A DNA stretch of 64,000 bases, taken from NCBI RefSeq assembly GCF_036345915.1, contig NZ_CP107785.1, positions 9,238,001 through 9,302,000 of the forward strand, given 5' to 3'. Below the pieces are notes generated by a model, which was not told where the DNA came from, ran no database searches, and saw nothing but the letters and a program-made list of their open reading frames with translations. Shown here in pieces: positions 52,545-64,000 of this stretch; position 1 is the first letter of the stretch; every line of letters begins with the position of its first letter. Origin of the DNA: Nocardia sp. NBC_00565 (GTDB lineage: Bacteria; Actinomycetota; Actinomycetes; Mycobacteriales; Mycobacteriaceae). Made by a program: the position numbers and the translations under genes.

Positions 52545-53405
52545 ATGACCATCGAGATCCGCCGGGTGATGGTCCTCGGGACCGGGGTGCTCGGTTCGCA
52601 GATCGCATTCCAGAGCGCGTTTCACGGGTTCGACGTCACGGCATACGACATCAGCGACGAGGCCCTCGCCGGTGCCCGCGACCGTATCGCCAAGCTCGCG
52701 GCGACCTATCGCGACGAGGTGCCCGGTGCGGGTGACGGCAAGGCCGAGCAGACCGAGGCGGGCATCGTGCTGACCGCCGATCTCGCCGCCGCGGTGCAGG
52801 ATGCCGACCTGGTGATCGAGGCGGTGCCGGAGGTCCTCGCCATCAAGGAGCAGACCTACCGGCAACTGGGCAAACTCGCGCCGGAGCGGACCATCTTCGC
52901 CACGAATTCATCGACGCTGCTGCCCAGCGATATCAAGGACTTCACCGGCCGCCCGGACAAATTCCTGGCCCTGCACTTCGCGAACCTGGTGTGGAAGTTC
53001 AACACCGCCGAGGTGATGGGCACGCCCGACACCGATCCCCAGGTGTATCAGGCGGTCGTCGATTTCGCCGCCGCGATCGGCATGGTGCCGATCGAATTGC
53101 ACAGGGAGAAGGCGGGCTACGTACTCAACTCACTGCTCGTGCCGCTGCTCAACGCCGCGATGGCGCTGAGCGCGGGCGGCTACGCCGAACCCGAGGCGGT
53201 CGACAAGACCTGGCGGATCGGCACCGGCGCACCGGTCGGCCCGTTCCAGATGCTCGACATCATCGGACTCACCACCCCGTACAACATCCTCGCCAACGGC
53301 GACGAGGACGCACAGCGCCTGGCCGCCTGGCTCAAGACGACCTACCTCGACAAGGGCAAGCTGGGCATCGCCACCGGCGAGGGCTTCTATCGCTACTCCG
53401 CCTAG
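52545..53405 (+). CDS. 3-hydroxyacyl-CoA dehydrogenase family protein
   Basis: 286 residues from ATG 52545 with AGGAAGGAAA. NAD motif GTGVLGSQIAFQSAFHG, then DADLVIEAVPEVLAIKEQTY, FATNSSTLLPSDI (catalytic Ser region), the His in LALHFANLVW and the C-terminal GTGAPVGPFQMLD. It oxidises a 3-hydroxyacyl-CoA such as 3-hydroxybutyryl-CoA. Standing alone, its pathway cannot be assigned. The family is certain. Confidence 0.92.
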   Translation: MTIEIRRVMVLGTGVLGSQIAFQSAFHGFDVTAYDISDEALAGARDRIAKLAATYRDEVPGAGDGKAEQTEAGIVLTADLAAAVQDADLVIEAVPEVLAIKEQTYRQLGKLAPERTIFATNSSTLLPSDIKDFTGRPDKFLALHFANLVWKFNTAEVMGTPDTDPQVYQAVVDFAAAIGMVPIELHREKAGYVLNSLLVPLLNAAMALSAGGYAEPEAVDKTWRIGTGAPVGPFQMLDIIGLTTPYNILANGDEDAQRLAAWLKTTYLDKGKLGIATGEGFYRYSA

Positions 53406-53449
53406 ATCAGCGGGGCACGACCACGGAATGCGTACCGCCGCCCCGGGGA

Positions 53450-54598
53450 CTACTCCGGGGCGGGTTCGGCCTTGTCGGAAACCTTGGGCGGCGCGGTGAT
53501 CACGTCGATCTGCTCGCCGATGTAGCGCAGCACCACCGCGGCGACGGCGGCCACCGGGACCGCGAGGAAGGCGCCGACGATGCCGTAGAGCGCGCTGCCC
53601 GCGGTGACCGCCACCAGCACCACCACGGCATGCAGCTGCATGCTGCGACTCTGCAGAACCGGTTGCAGCACATTGCCTTCCAGCTGCTGTACCGCGATGA
53701 TGATGCCGAGCACGATCAGTGCCGTGGTGAGGCCATTGGCGACCAGTGCGACCAGCACCGCGAGCGCCCCGGCGACGAACGCGCCGACGATCGGCACGAA
53801 TCCGCCGATGAAGGTCAGCACTGCGAGCACGAATGCCAGTGGGACATCGAGGATTACCAGTCCGGTGCCGATGCACACCGCATCGATCAGACTCACCAGC
53901 GCCTGAGTGCGGATGAAGCCGCCGAGGGTGGCCCAGATCCGATTCAGCACCTGCTCGAGGTGCCGGCCGCTGCGGCTGCCGAGCACGGCATGCATCCAGG
54001 GCAGCAGCCGCGGGCCGTCCTTGACGAAGAAGAACACCAGCACCAGCACCAGGAACAACGTCACCAGTGTCGAGGTCGCGGTGCTCACGCCGCTGAAGAC
54101 GCCGGAGGCGATCTGCTCCGAACTGGACTTGAGCCGCTGCACGATCGCGTCCACCGCGGATTCGAGCTGCTCGTCGCGCACCCGCAGCGGCGGGCCCTGC
54201 AGCCAGTCGCGCACCCGGTTGACACCCGCGGTCGACTTGTCGGCCAGCTCCGGTGCCTGGTCCACGACCGAGGGGACGATCACGGCGATGACACCGGCGA
54301 GTAGTCCGAGGAATCCGAGCACGGTGACCGACGCCGCCGCGCCCGGCGGGAAGCGATGCTCGGTGAGCCAGCGGGTCGGCGGCCACAGTACGGTCGCGAT
54401 GATCAGTGCCAGCGCGACCGGCAGCAGCACCACCCAGAGTTTGGCGATCAGGAGTCCGAGTACCCAGGCCCCGGCCGCGATCGCCACGATGCACAGCGAC
54501 CACTTGGCCAGCCACATGACCCCGGCGCCGATCACGTCGCCGCGGTCGCGGGCCTTCTTGCCGGAGTGGATCTTCTCGATGTCGTCCTGCTCGCTCAC
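53450..54598 (-). CDS. AI-2E family (UPF0118) membrane protein
   Basis: 382 residues with about eight membrane helices. The family signature PVVGAFVAGALAVLVAL-like stretch (PIVGAFVAGALAVLVALVAN), VQQLEGNVLQPVLQSRSMQL and the last helix GAFLAVPVAAVAAVVLRYI identify the AI-2E transporter family, members of which include Na+/H+ antiporters and auxin-like carriers; the AI-2 link is historical. A charged cytoplasmic head precedes helix 1. Substrate unknown. Confidence 0.92.
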   Translation of the reverse strand: MSEQDDIEKIHSGKKARDRGDVIGAGVMWLAKWSLCIVAIAAGAWVLGLLIAKLWVVLLPVALALIIATVLWPPTRWLTEHRFPPGAAASVTVLGFLGLLAGVIAVIVPSVVDQAPELADKSTAGVNRVRDWLQGPPLRVRDEQLESAVDAIVQRLKSSSEQIASGVFSGVSTATSTLVTLFLVLVLVFFFVKDGPRLLPWMHAVLGSRSGRHLEQVLNRIWATLGGFIRTQALVSLIDAVCIGTGLVILDVPLAFVLAVLTFIGGFVPIVGAFVAGALAVLVALVANGLTTALIVLGIIIAVQQLEGNVLQPVLQSRSMQLHAVVVLVAVTAGSALYGIVGAFLAVPVAAVAAVVLRYIGEQIDVITAPPKVSDKAEPAPE

Positions 54599-54748
54599 GC
54601 CGCAAGTCTGGCACGGGAGCCGCCCTCGAGCGGGGATTGTGCGGCCGCTTTCCCGAATCAGGCATCAACGCGGTGGTTCGCGGACCGGGTTCATCGTCAC
54701 TGGGGCACAACGGGTTTCGGCACCGGTGCGCGGCTTCGAAAGCGATGG

Positions 54749-56074
54749 CTAGCGGCTCAACACCTTTTCGGGCACATCCTGGTCGGCGAACCAAGTCCGG
54801 TAGAACGTGAACGCCAGTGCGCCGAAGACGCCGAGCAGCGCGACGCCGAACGGAAACGGGTAATTCGCCATCGGCACTGCGAGATAGCGCACGCACAGCA
54901 GCACACCCGCGAACGTGGCGATACCGAAGGCCACCACCTGCGCGCGGCCGCGGTCCCAGCCCCGGTCCGGATCGCGCAGAACGGACTCGACGGTCAGGCA
55001 CAGCGTCGCGCCCGCAACGAGATCGACGCCGTAGTGCGCGCCGAGGCCCAGCGTCGCGATGAGAGTGCAGACCAGCCAGAACGCGCCGCCCCAGCGCAAC
55101 CACAGCGGACCGCGCCGGGAATGGATGAATAGCGACAACGCCCACGCGGTATGCAGTGACGGCATGCAGTTACGCGGTGTGATGCCGTCGAACGGCATCG
55201 ACTCGACCGAGAATGGCAGTGCCGGAACGATATTCGGCCAGACCTCCGCCAGTTCGAAGCCCTGCCCCTCCGGCCCGAATGCGAGCACCGGCCCCACCAC
55301 CGGGAAGACCACATAGCACAGTGGGCCGACAACGCCGAGCGTCAGGAACGTGCGCACCAGGTAGTGCCGCGGCCACAAACCCGCGGTCACCCCACGCAAT
55401 TGCCATGCGGCGACCACGATCGCCGCGACCGGCAGCTCGAAATACACCCACCGCACCACACCCAACGGCACCGGCCCCGCCGCGTCCAGCGCCTGTCCGA
55501 CCAGCCACGACGGATTGCCGAGCGCCCGATCCGCCAGTTCCGCATACGGATCCAGCACCATCGGGCAGGCCCACGCGGTGATGTCCAACCAGATCTCGCC
55601 GACCTTCGTCGCCAGGATCAGCAGCGCACCGAGTGCTATTGTCCGCAAGGCCGTTTCGCGTCGCTCGCCGCTCCACCGCACCGCAGCGATCACCGCCAGC
55701 GCGGTCAGCACGATGGTCGGACCATTGCCGACGGTGAACGGCCGCCCCTCGATCGCCCGAATGACCACAAAGATCAGATCGATGCCGATCGCCGCCGCGA
55801 GAGCGTTCACCCGCACCTGCGCCGAGACCCCGATCAACGCGAGCAGAAATCCGGCCCACGGCGTGGTCGCCGACTTGGGCCGCCCGAAATAATCCCAGGC
55901 AAGACTGGTCAGCGGCCCCAACGCGTCGATGTGCACGGACATGAGCTGCCCAGCGATCAGCACGGTCACCGCAACGGCGATGCTGCCCCAAATCAACAAC
56001 GATCGATCCCGGCGCGCGCCCCCCATTTGATCCGGAGGTGAGACCGAACTTTCCTGCGCGTCGTGAATCAACAT
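54749..56074 (-). CDS. PAP2-type membrane phosphatase/phosphotransferase (Aur1/Ipt1-like)
   Basis: 441 residues, about twelve membrane helices. Motif C2 reads RNCMPSLHTAW (His acid/base) and C3 GLGAHYGVDLV (nucleophile His and Asp), so the active site is complete, unlike the small PAP2 protein at 4481. The large N-terminal membrane part is typical of inositol-phospholipid or ceramide phosphotransferases and of bacterial homologues acting on lipid phosphates. The product may modify an envelope lipid. Confidence 0.88.
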   Translation of the reverse strand: MLIHDAQESSVSPPDQMGGARRDRSLLIWGSIAVAVTVLIAGQLMSVHIDALGPLTSLAWDYFGRPKSATTPWAGFLLALIGVSAQVRVNALAAAIGIDLIFVVIRAIEGRPFTVGNGPTIVLTALAVIAAVRWSGERRETALRTIALGALLILATKVGEIWLDITAWACPMVLDPYAELADRALGNPSWLVGQALDAAGPVPLGVVRWVYFELPVAAIVVAAWQLRGVTAGLWPRHYLVRTFLTLGVVGPLCYVVFPVVGPVLAFGPEGQGFELAEVWPNIVPALPFSVESMPFDGITPRNCMPSLHTAWALSLFIHSRRGPLWLRWGGAFWLVCTLIATLGLGAHYGVDLVAGATLCLTVESVLRDPDRGWDRGRAQVVAFGIATFAGVLLCVRYLAVPMANYPFPFGVALLGVFGALAFTFYRTWFADQDVPEKVLSR

Positions 56075-56139
56075 TCAGACATCGTAAACACCATGTGAAC
56101 ACAACCGTGCGGGCCGATTAACGGATGCCTACGGCGGTA

Positions 56140-59056
<2,917 letters not shown>

Positions 59057-59059
<3 letters not shown>

Positions 59060-59194
59060 AACGAGGTCCATCGACCCCGAGGACAGGTGCAGCCGGACGC
59101 CGTCGAACACCCAGTGCCACGGCTGGATGTCGCGCACCAACGGCGCCCGGCTGTCCCGGCGCACGACCGCCGACACCGTCGCATGGTTCGGCAC
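59057..59194 (-). pseudogene. Relic of a second Acg-type nitroreductase (N-terminal ~45 codons)
   Basis: From GTG 59194 the minus strand reads PNHATVSAVVRRDSRAPLVR, DIQPWHWVFDGVRLHLSSG, the same N-terminal pattern as the intact gene at 58187 (LAVRAPSVRNSQPW..). Past MDLVSVD the frame becomes antisense to the intact gene's end, so the rest is lost. A duplicated or neighbouring acg gene was deleted down to its start. Confidence 0.65.
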
Positions 59195-59339
59195 GGAACC
59201 TATGGAGGTGGGCTGTTGCCGGTCACGTCGTCGAGTGTCGTCCGGCGATGCGCCGATCGATATGGGCCTTACGCCTGTCTTCGAAGGTCCATCGTCGCGA
59301 ACCAGACTCGGGCACCGGACCATCGGCGACGCGGAGCGG

Positions 59340-60170
59340 CTATTGCGGGCGCAGGACGGTGATGCCGGGGGTGGAGCGGACGTAGTCGGTGAAGGGGGAG
59401 TCGACGACCTTGTTGTTGGTGGCGAGGGAGGAGGCGTTGCGGAAGACCGGGCCGTTGGGGGTCATGACGAAGATGCCGACGTGGGTTACGTCCAGGCCGG
59501 GCTGGTCGGTGTATGCGCCGATGTAGTCGCCGGTGCGCAGTTGGGCGATGACGGTGTCGTCGACCGCGGCACTCGGGAGGTAGGTGATATCGCGATCGAC
59601 CACCGGTAGGCCGGGAAGATACTGTCCGCCATCGGCTTTCGCGTTGAGGTGTTTGGTGACGGTTACGGCGGCGGGGCTCAGTAGCGCGGTGATGTCGGTG
59701 GCGGCGATGCGCCCGGTATGTGACCAATCGCTGAAGAAGTGTTTGCGCTGGCGGAAATCGACGCGGCCGTCGGTGTAGCGCGTCTCGATCAGGTTCGCCA
59801 CGAACTGGTCACGATCGGTGGACCTGCTGAGCGCTTCGACATAGTCGAGGTAGGTGAAGCAATCCACCCGCCGCAGATCGATGACCAGCTGTTCGGGCTG
59901 GTTCGCCGAGCCGACGAGCATATCGGCCCCATACGGTGTCCCGAGGAAACGCCCCGACAGCAGTTCGATCAACTCGCCCTTGCTCCGCGCGCCCGGTGTC
60001 GCGGCCCGCAACGCCAGCAGCTCATCGATCTTCGCCACGCTGACGTCATCGATATTCGCACTCGGCGCACCGAGCGCCGCGGGCAGCGTAGGCGCGGCGA
60101 CGCCGATGAGCGCCGACAGGACGAGCAGCACGCGAGCGATGATGCGCAAGAAACCTCCAGCGGGGTGCAT
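59340..60170 (-). CDS. Exported DUF1460 protein (muramoyl-L-alanine-amidase-like cysteine peptidase)
   Basis: 276 residues. A signal peptide (IIARVLLVLSALIGVAAPTLPAA) precedes a DUF1460 (NlpC/P60-like) domain: GRFLGTPYGADMLVG, LRRVDCFTYLDYVEAL with the catalytic Cys, and VTHVGIFVMTPNGPVFRNAS with the catalytic His. The family cleaves peptide cross-links or stem peptides in peptidoglycan. Start ATG 60170 is taken; a GTG four codons upstream is possible. Confidence 0.9.
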   Translation of the reverse strand: MHPAGGFLRIIARVLLVLSALIGVAAPTLPAALGAPSANIDDVSVAKIDELLALRAATPGARSKGELIELLSGRFLGTPYGADMLVGSANQPEQLVIDLRRVDCFTYLDYVEALSRSTDRDQFVANLIETRYTDGRVDFRQRKHFFSDWSHTGRIAATDITALLSPAAVTVTKHLNAKADGGQYLPGLPVVDRDITYLPSAAVDDTVIAQLRTGDYIGAYTDQPGLDVTHVGIFVMTPNGPVFRNASSLATNNKVVDSPFTDYVRSTPGITVLRPQ

Positions 60171-60241
60171 GGTCACTGCCACCGTAGTCCCAGCCCGGCG
60201 CTCCCGGTACCGAACCGGTGCGGTGTCGGGCCGACTCGAAG

Positions 60242-61534
60242 TCAGTCCCAGGTCTGCACGGCGTCGTACCGACGGCGCATCTTACGTCGGCGGTAGAACA
60301 CCTCGTCGATCGATAGCGATGCCGTGTGGGGCGTGACGACCCGCAGGCGGATGTCCAGTCCGAGATCCTTGATGCGGTGCTCCAGATCGATGCGACGCTC
60401 CATGGGCAAGGTGGACCACATGGTTTCGAAGCGCACGCGGACGTCGGTGTCGCCGGCCGCGACCAGCCGCAGCATTACGGGCCAGAAGTGGGTGTCGGTG
60501 GCGATACCGGGCAATGCGGCGACCATCGCGTCACTCAGCTGGGCGAGCATTGATACGGCTCGTTGCTGGATTCCGGCGTCGGCATGCTCGACCAGGTTGA
60601 ACAGTCCGCGCCACAACTCGGATTCGATGCGGCCGTTGACGCTGCCGACGAGCCCGGCGATCGCCGCATCGTTCGCGATGATCGGATTCGCGGCCAAAGT
60701 GTCCAGGGCCCAGGGGCTCAGGTGCCCGACGAAGGTCAGCAACTCCGGCGCCGCGCCGGCCCGGAGATAGGTCGCGACGAGATTGCCGATCAATTCAGTG
60801 GATCCGACGCTGAACAGAATGTCGCCGATCGCGGCGATCAAATCCGGTTCACAGCGCGCGAACACCGACAGCGCCGCCAGTTGCAGGGCGGTCGAACCGA
60901 CGAGTACGGAGTGCAGCATCCGGGGCGCCCGTTGCTGCTGGCCGACCAGCAGGTGGCGCAGGATGGCGCTCACGCCCGTGACGGAATAGGCATAGGCGGA
61001 GGAGAAGATCAGGCCCTCGTCATCGAGTACGCCCTGCTCGATGGCCGCGACGATTTCTGGGGTGGCGAAGGCCGCGAGGAACGGCCCGGCGGTGATGTAG
61101 TCCTTGCGGCGCAACATCTCGTTGAGGATGCGCACGATGGGTTCCGGCGGCGCCACCGCGGCGAGCTGGCCGACGGTGCGCGGATCCATGTACTGCGCGC
61201 AGTTCGCCACGTAGGCGGGCGCGAGCATGACGACCGTCTCGGCCGCCTTCTTCGGGTGGTCGACGCCGACCGCGCCCGCGGCGCGGCCGGTCATCATCGG
61301 CGGCACGAGGCGCTGCACCAGCGGCATCGAGATGCGCAGCGGAATGAGCGGCACCAGTTTGCTGATCCGCTGAAAGGTCTCGTTGTGCTGATCGAAGATC
61401 AGGCCGGCCATCCGGTCCTGCAATTCGTGCAGGTTCTCACCCCCCAGCCGCTCCAGGTGGGCCAGGCGTTCCAGTGGGGCGTGCAATGTCCGGGACAGCA
61501 GGACGATCTGGGCGCCGGTTACCAGGTCCGTCAT
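60242..61534 (-). CDS. Helical repeat-like protein of unknown function
   Basis: 430 residues, almost entirely alpha-helical, with repeated Leu/Ala-rich helical pairs such as LGGENLHELQDRMAGLIF and LVEHADAGIQQRAVSMLAQL that suggest a HEAT/ARM-like superhelix. No catalytic or membrane motif is seen. Its ATG overlaps the stop of the small gene upstream by one base, so they are coupled. It resembles proteins often annotated as hypothetical in mycolata, with no known role. Confidence 0.8.
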   Translation of the reverse strand: MTDLVTGAQIVLLSRTLHAPLERLAHLERLGGENLHELQDRMAGLIFDQHNETFQRISKLVPLIPLRISMPLVQRLVPPMMTGRAAGAVGVDHPKKAAETVVMLAPAYVANCAQYMDPRTVGQLAAVAPPEPIVRILNEMLRRKDYITAGPFLAAFATPEIVAAIEQGVLDDEGLIFSSAYAYSVTGVSAILRHLLVGQQQRAPRMLHSVLVGSTALQLAALSVFARCEPDLIAAIGDILFSVGSTELIGNLVATYLRAGAAPELLTFVGHLSPWALDTLAANPIIANDAAIAGLVGSVNGRIESELWRGLFNLVEHADAGIQQRAVSMLAQLSDAMVAALPGIATDTHFWPVMLRLVAAGDTDVRVRFETMWSTLPMERRIDLEHRIKDLGLDIRLRVVTPHTASLSIDEVFYRRRKMRRRYDAVQTWD

Positions 61535-61755
61535 CAGCTGAGCCGACTACCGAACATGATCCGCTTCGTCACCGCGCGAAACGGCCGGGGCAGGGCACCG
61601 ACCATCTCATCGATGGCCTCGGTGAGCGCGGCCGTCTCGAGCTGCTTGGCCGCGTGGAACATCGCGAGCAGCTCGGCGGCCTCTGGCTCGGTGATCAGGG
61701 CCAGCGCCGCCAGCGGCCCGTGTAGTTCGCGTTCTAGATCGGATCTGGCGGTCAT
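61534..61755 (-). CDS. Small helical protein coupled to the helical repeat gene
   Basis: 73 residues from ATG 61755. SDLERELHGPLAALALITEP and EAAELLAMFHAAKQLETAA form two helices. Its stop overlaps the start of the 430-residue gene (TGATG/ATGA type), so the two probably act together. No family known. Confidence 0.7.
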   Translation of the reverse strand: MTARSDLERELHGPLAALALITEPEAAELLAMFHAAKQLETAALTEAIDEMVGALPRPFRAVTKRIMFGSRLS

Positions 61756-61849
61756 ACAACTACTCGATTCTTCATCTGTCGCAGCGTCGATCACATAGGA
61801 AAGCCACGAGCTTAGGTGCGGCGGTCGCACGACTTGCCAACCGTAAAGA

Positions 61850-61905
61850 ATTCGTTATCCAAAGATCTTTACAATATTTTTCAGAGGGGTGAATTCCTTT
61901 TTATT
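61850..61905. promoter_or_regulatory. AT-rich promoter region of the ABC importer
   Basis: ATCTTTACAATATTTTTCAG and flanks form one of the most AT-rich stretches of the window, about 125 bp upstream of the substrate-binding gene and divergent from the helical-repeat pair. It likely carries the promoter; no clear operator is visible. Confidence 0.35.
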
Positions 61906-62030
61906 TGTGGCACAAGACAACTCGCGCACTTCCCGGTGTCGGGAAGCGTGCGTTCGATCTGCTTCCCGGTGAGGGCATGATGGACCAGGTGTCGGCGTAT
62001 CCACACCTGTTCCCACGCAGGGAATCTCGC

Positions 62031-63338
62031 ATGCCGACATCCGGCCTGACGCGCAGGTCCTTCCTCGGCGCGGCGGGCCTCGGCGCGGTCGCGCTCACCG
62101 CGGCATGCACCGGCTTCGCCACCACCGGAAGTGGCGGCATGCTCTTCCTGTCCACGCAATTCCGGCCCGCCGACGAGGCCGAACGGTTCCGCGATCTGCT
62201 CGGCAGAACGGCGCCCGGCGTCAGCTACGTGACCATCGAGGAAAGCCCATTCGCGAGCCAGGTGCGCAGCCAGGTCGGGGCGGGCTCGACGCAGGTCGGC
62301 CTGCTCGGCGGTCTGCACGGCGATATCGCGCCGCTGGCCGACGGCTACCTGCAAGATCTCACCGGATTGCTCGCCGACCTCGGCAACCGCGGCTGGCCCG
62401 CCGCCTACCTGCAACTCGCGCGGGCCGGTACCGACCGGACGTGGTACATCCCTTGGGCCACAGCAAGTTACGTGCTCGCCGCGCACGCCGATGCGCTACA
62501 GCACCTGCCCTCCGGCGCGGACGCCGCGGCACTGACCTATGACCAGTTCCTCGACTGGGCGATCGCCGCGCGCCGCGCCAACGGCAACCGGCCGATGCTC
62601 GGCCTGCCCGCTGGTCCGAAAGGCCTGCTGCACCGTTTCACCCAGGGCTATCTGCTGCCCTCGTTCACCGGCGGTCAGATCACCACGTTCCGGTCGGACG
62701 CGGCAGTGACGGCATGGCAGTACTTCCGTGAACTGTGGGCCAATTGCGCGCAGGCGAGTACGAACTACGACTTCATGCAGGAGCCGCTCGGTAGCGGCGA
62801 GGTGCGCATGGCGTGGGACCACGTCGTGCGCCTCGTGCACGCGCCCGAGCGTGACCCGCAGGACTGGCGCATGCTGCCCGCACCGCGCGGCGGGCACGGC
62901 CTCGGCTATATGGCCGTGGTCGCCGGGCTCGCGATTCCCAAGGGCGGCACCGATCCCGAGCTCGCGCAGCGCACGATCAGCGCGCTCACCAAGCCGCAGA
63001 CCCAGATCGAGCTGCTGCGCTCCAACGGGTTCTTCCCATCCGTCGATACCGTCATCCCGGACGATCTGCCACCGGCGACCAAGCTCGAGGCCGACGCCGT
63101 ACACCGGCAGCAGCAGGCGCCGGGCGCGATCCTGTCGCTGCCGCCGGTCGGGCTCGGCCAGCGCGAAGGTGAGGTGAGCAAGGTGTTCAAGGACAGTTTC
63201 CGCTCGATCGTGCTCGACGGAGCCGATATTCGAGCCACCCTCGACCAGCAGGCTCGGGTGCTGCAGGGCATCCTCGACGAGTTGAAGGTGCCGTGCTGGG
63301 CGCCCGATCCCGTCGCCGACTTCTGCCGAGTGGGGTAG
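62031..63338 (+). CDS. ABC transporter sugar-binding lipoprotein (family 1 extracellular solute-binding)
   Basis: 435 residues. The N-terminus SGLTRRSFLGAAGLGAVALT has a twin-arginine motif and ends in the lipobox LTAAC, so the protein is Tat-exported and lipid-anchored. The solute-binding fold follows (FLSTQFRPADEAERFRDLL, LAIPKGGTDPELAQRTI). It delivers a carbohydrate to the permease encoded three bases downstream. Start ATG 62031 was taken from the signal; longer frames lack homology. The family is clear, the sugar is not; trehalose or a disaccharide would fit mycolata. Confidence 0.9.
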   Translation: MPTSGLTRRSFLGAAGLGAVALTAACTGFATTGSGGMLFLSTQFRPADEAERFRDLLGRTAPGVSYVTIEESPFASQVRSQVGAGSTQVGLLGGLHGDIAPLADGYLQDLTGLLADLGNRGWPAAYLQLARAGTDRTWYIPWATASYVLAAHADALQHLPSGADAAALTYDQFLDWAIAARRANGNRPMLGLPAGPKGLLHRFTQGYLLPSFTGGQITTFRSDAAVTAWQYFRELWANCAQASTNYDFMQEPLGSGEVRMAWDHVVRLVHAPERDPQDWRMLPAPRGGHGLGYMAVVAGLAIPKGGTDPELAQRTISALTKPQTQIELLRSNGFFPSVDTVIPDDLPPATKLEADAVHRQQQAPGAILSLPPVGLGQREGEVSKVFKDSFRSIVLDGADIRATLDQQARVLQGILDELKVPCWAPDPVADFCRVG

Positions 63339-63340
63339 GT

Positions 63341-64000
63341 ATGCGCGCGCGATTCGGTTCCCCCTGGCTGTTGCTGCTGCCTTCGATCGTGCTGCTGGCG
63401 GCGCTGTTCGGCTGGCCGCTGGTGCGGGCGGTCGTCGACGCGTTCAGTAACGATCAAGGCTTCACCCTCGACCACTGGCGGCGCTTGTTCGATGACCCGT
63501 ATTTCCTTACGGCGCTGCGCAATACGCTGCTGCTGATCGTCATCGTGGTGCCGATCCAGTTGGTGCTCGCGGTCGGGATGGCACTGTTGATGCAGGCGCG
63601 GCCGCGATTCGCGAGCGGGCATTTCTATCTGTGGTGTGTGCCGCTGGCGATCTCCGAACTGGCCGCGGGTCTGGTGTGGCTGTCGATCTTCGGCAATCGC
63701 GGGTATCTGAATTCGCTGCTGGTCTGGCTCGGACTGTCGCAGGACGGTGTGCAGTGGCTCAACTACCAGCACACCGGCACGATGCTGCTCGCCGTGGCGA
63801 TCGCCGAGATCTGGCGGGCGACCTCGCTGGTCTTCGTCATCGTGGTGGCGGGCGTGCAGATGATTCCGCGGGACTATGACGAGGCCGCGCAGGTGTTCGG
63901 CGCCAACTTCTGGCAGCGGCTGCGGCATGTGACGCTGCCGCAGCTCGGGCCGAGCCTGCAGGTGGCGCTGATCCTGCGCACCATCCTCGCGCTGCAGGCC
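63341..64000 (+). CDS. ABC sugar transporter permease, MalF-like (runs off the window end)
   Basis: The first 220 residues of a permease with membrane helices WLLLLPSIVLLAALFGWPL, LLLIVIVVPIQLVLAVGMAL and others, and the EAA loop DYDEAAQVFGANFWQRLRHV followed by TLPQLGPSL that contacts the ATPase. It belongs to the MalF/UgpA branch of carbohydrate importers. It starts two bases after the substrate-binding gene, so the genes form an operon; a second permease and ATPase are expected downstream. Confidence 0.92.
   Translation, partial: MRARFGSPWLLLLPSIVLLAALFGWPLVRAVVDAFSNDQGFTLDHWRRLFDDPYFLTALRNTLLLIVIVVPIQLVLAVGMALLMQARPRFASGHFYLWCVPLAISELAAGLVWLSIFGNRGYLNSLLVWLGLSQDGVQWLNYQHTGTMLLAVAIAEIWRATSLVFVIVVAGVQMIPRDYDEAAQVFGANFWQRLRHVTLPQLGPSLQVALILRTILALQA

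Noticed and set aside
53130..55145. 671-codon minus-strand frame through the AI-2E and PAP2 genes
   Set aside because: Shadow frame: Arg/Gly-rich translation, while the overlapping frames show full membrane-protein families.

Overview
The window is high-GC actinobacterial chromosomal DNA, most likely from Nocardia or a close mycolic-acid relative. The evidence is the GTG/TTG start codons, the F420/mycothiol-type enzymes, the Scr1/DUF397 regulator pair, a DevS-type heme sensor kinase, mycobacterial-style L,D-transpeptidase and LCP envelope enzymes, and a set of tiny genes of a type I associate with Nocardia. No rRNA, tRNA, CRISPR array or intact insertion sequence was seen.

Layout. 1-12.6 kb: a GH3 glucosidase with its TetR regulator, a secreted SGNH hydrolase, a P450/acyltransferase chimera, several alpha/beta hydrolases, gene relics, and a Scr1-DUF397 pair divergent from a four-gene cassette of small proteins. 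12.7-27 kb: envelope and secreted functions (CocE-type hydrolase, Ldt, LCP, serine hydrolase) and four TetR regulators, two of which share an operator with a divergent target gene. 27-38 kb: sirtuin, DUF72, hydrolase, SRPBCC, mycothiol-dependent formaldehyde detoxification (dehydrogenase plus metallo-beta-lactamase-fold hydrolase), a TPR protein, an MFS carrier and a phosphoesterase. 38-42.8 kb: a scarred region with a truncated adenosine deaminase, a LacI-type HTH scrap, a membrane protein resembling conjugative-element spread proteins, and a GT87 mannosyltransferase. 42.8-45.5 kb: an ATP synthase Fo-only operon (I, a, c, b, truncated b-delta) with no F1 genes. 46-50 kb: a rifampicin-monooxygenase-like flavoprotein with its TetR, and a serine hydrolase. 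50-52.2 kb: a second clpP pair whose downstream subunit has lost the catalytic serine, beside a PopR/ClgR-like activator. 52.5-56 kb: a hydroxyacyl-CoA dehydrogenase, an AI-2E family protein and a PAP2 phosphatase. 56-59.3 kb: a DevS heme sensor kinase behind a decayed devR, and an Acg-type nitroreductase with a relic of a second copy. 59.3-64 kb: DUF1460 hydrolase, two helical hypothetical proteins, and the start of a sugar-type ABC importer that runs off the end.

A recurring theme is decay and in-frame fusion. At least ten truncated or frameshifted relics sit between intact genes. The most notable outcomes are an open chimeric gene in which both parent active sites are missing, the F1-less atp operon ending in a 19-bp tandem duplication, the devR-less devS, and a ClpP/ClpR-like proteolytic pair.
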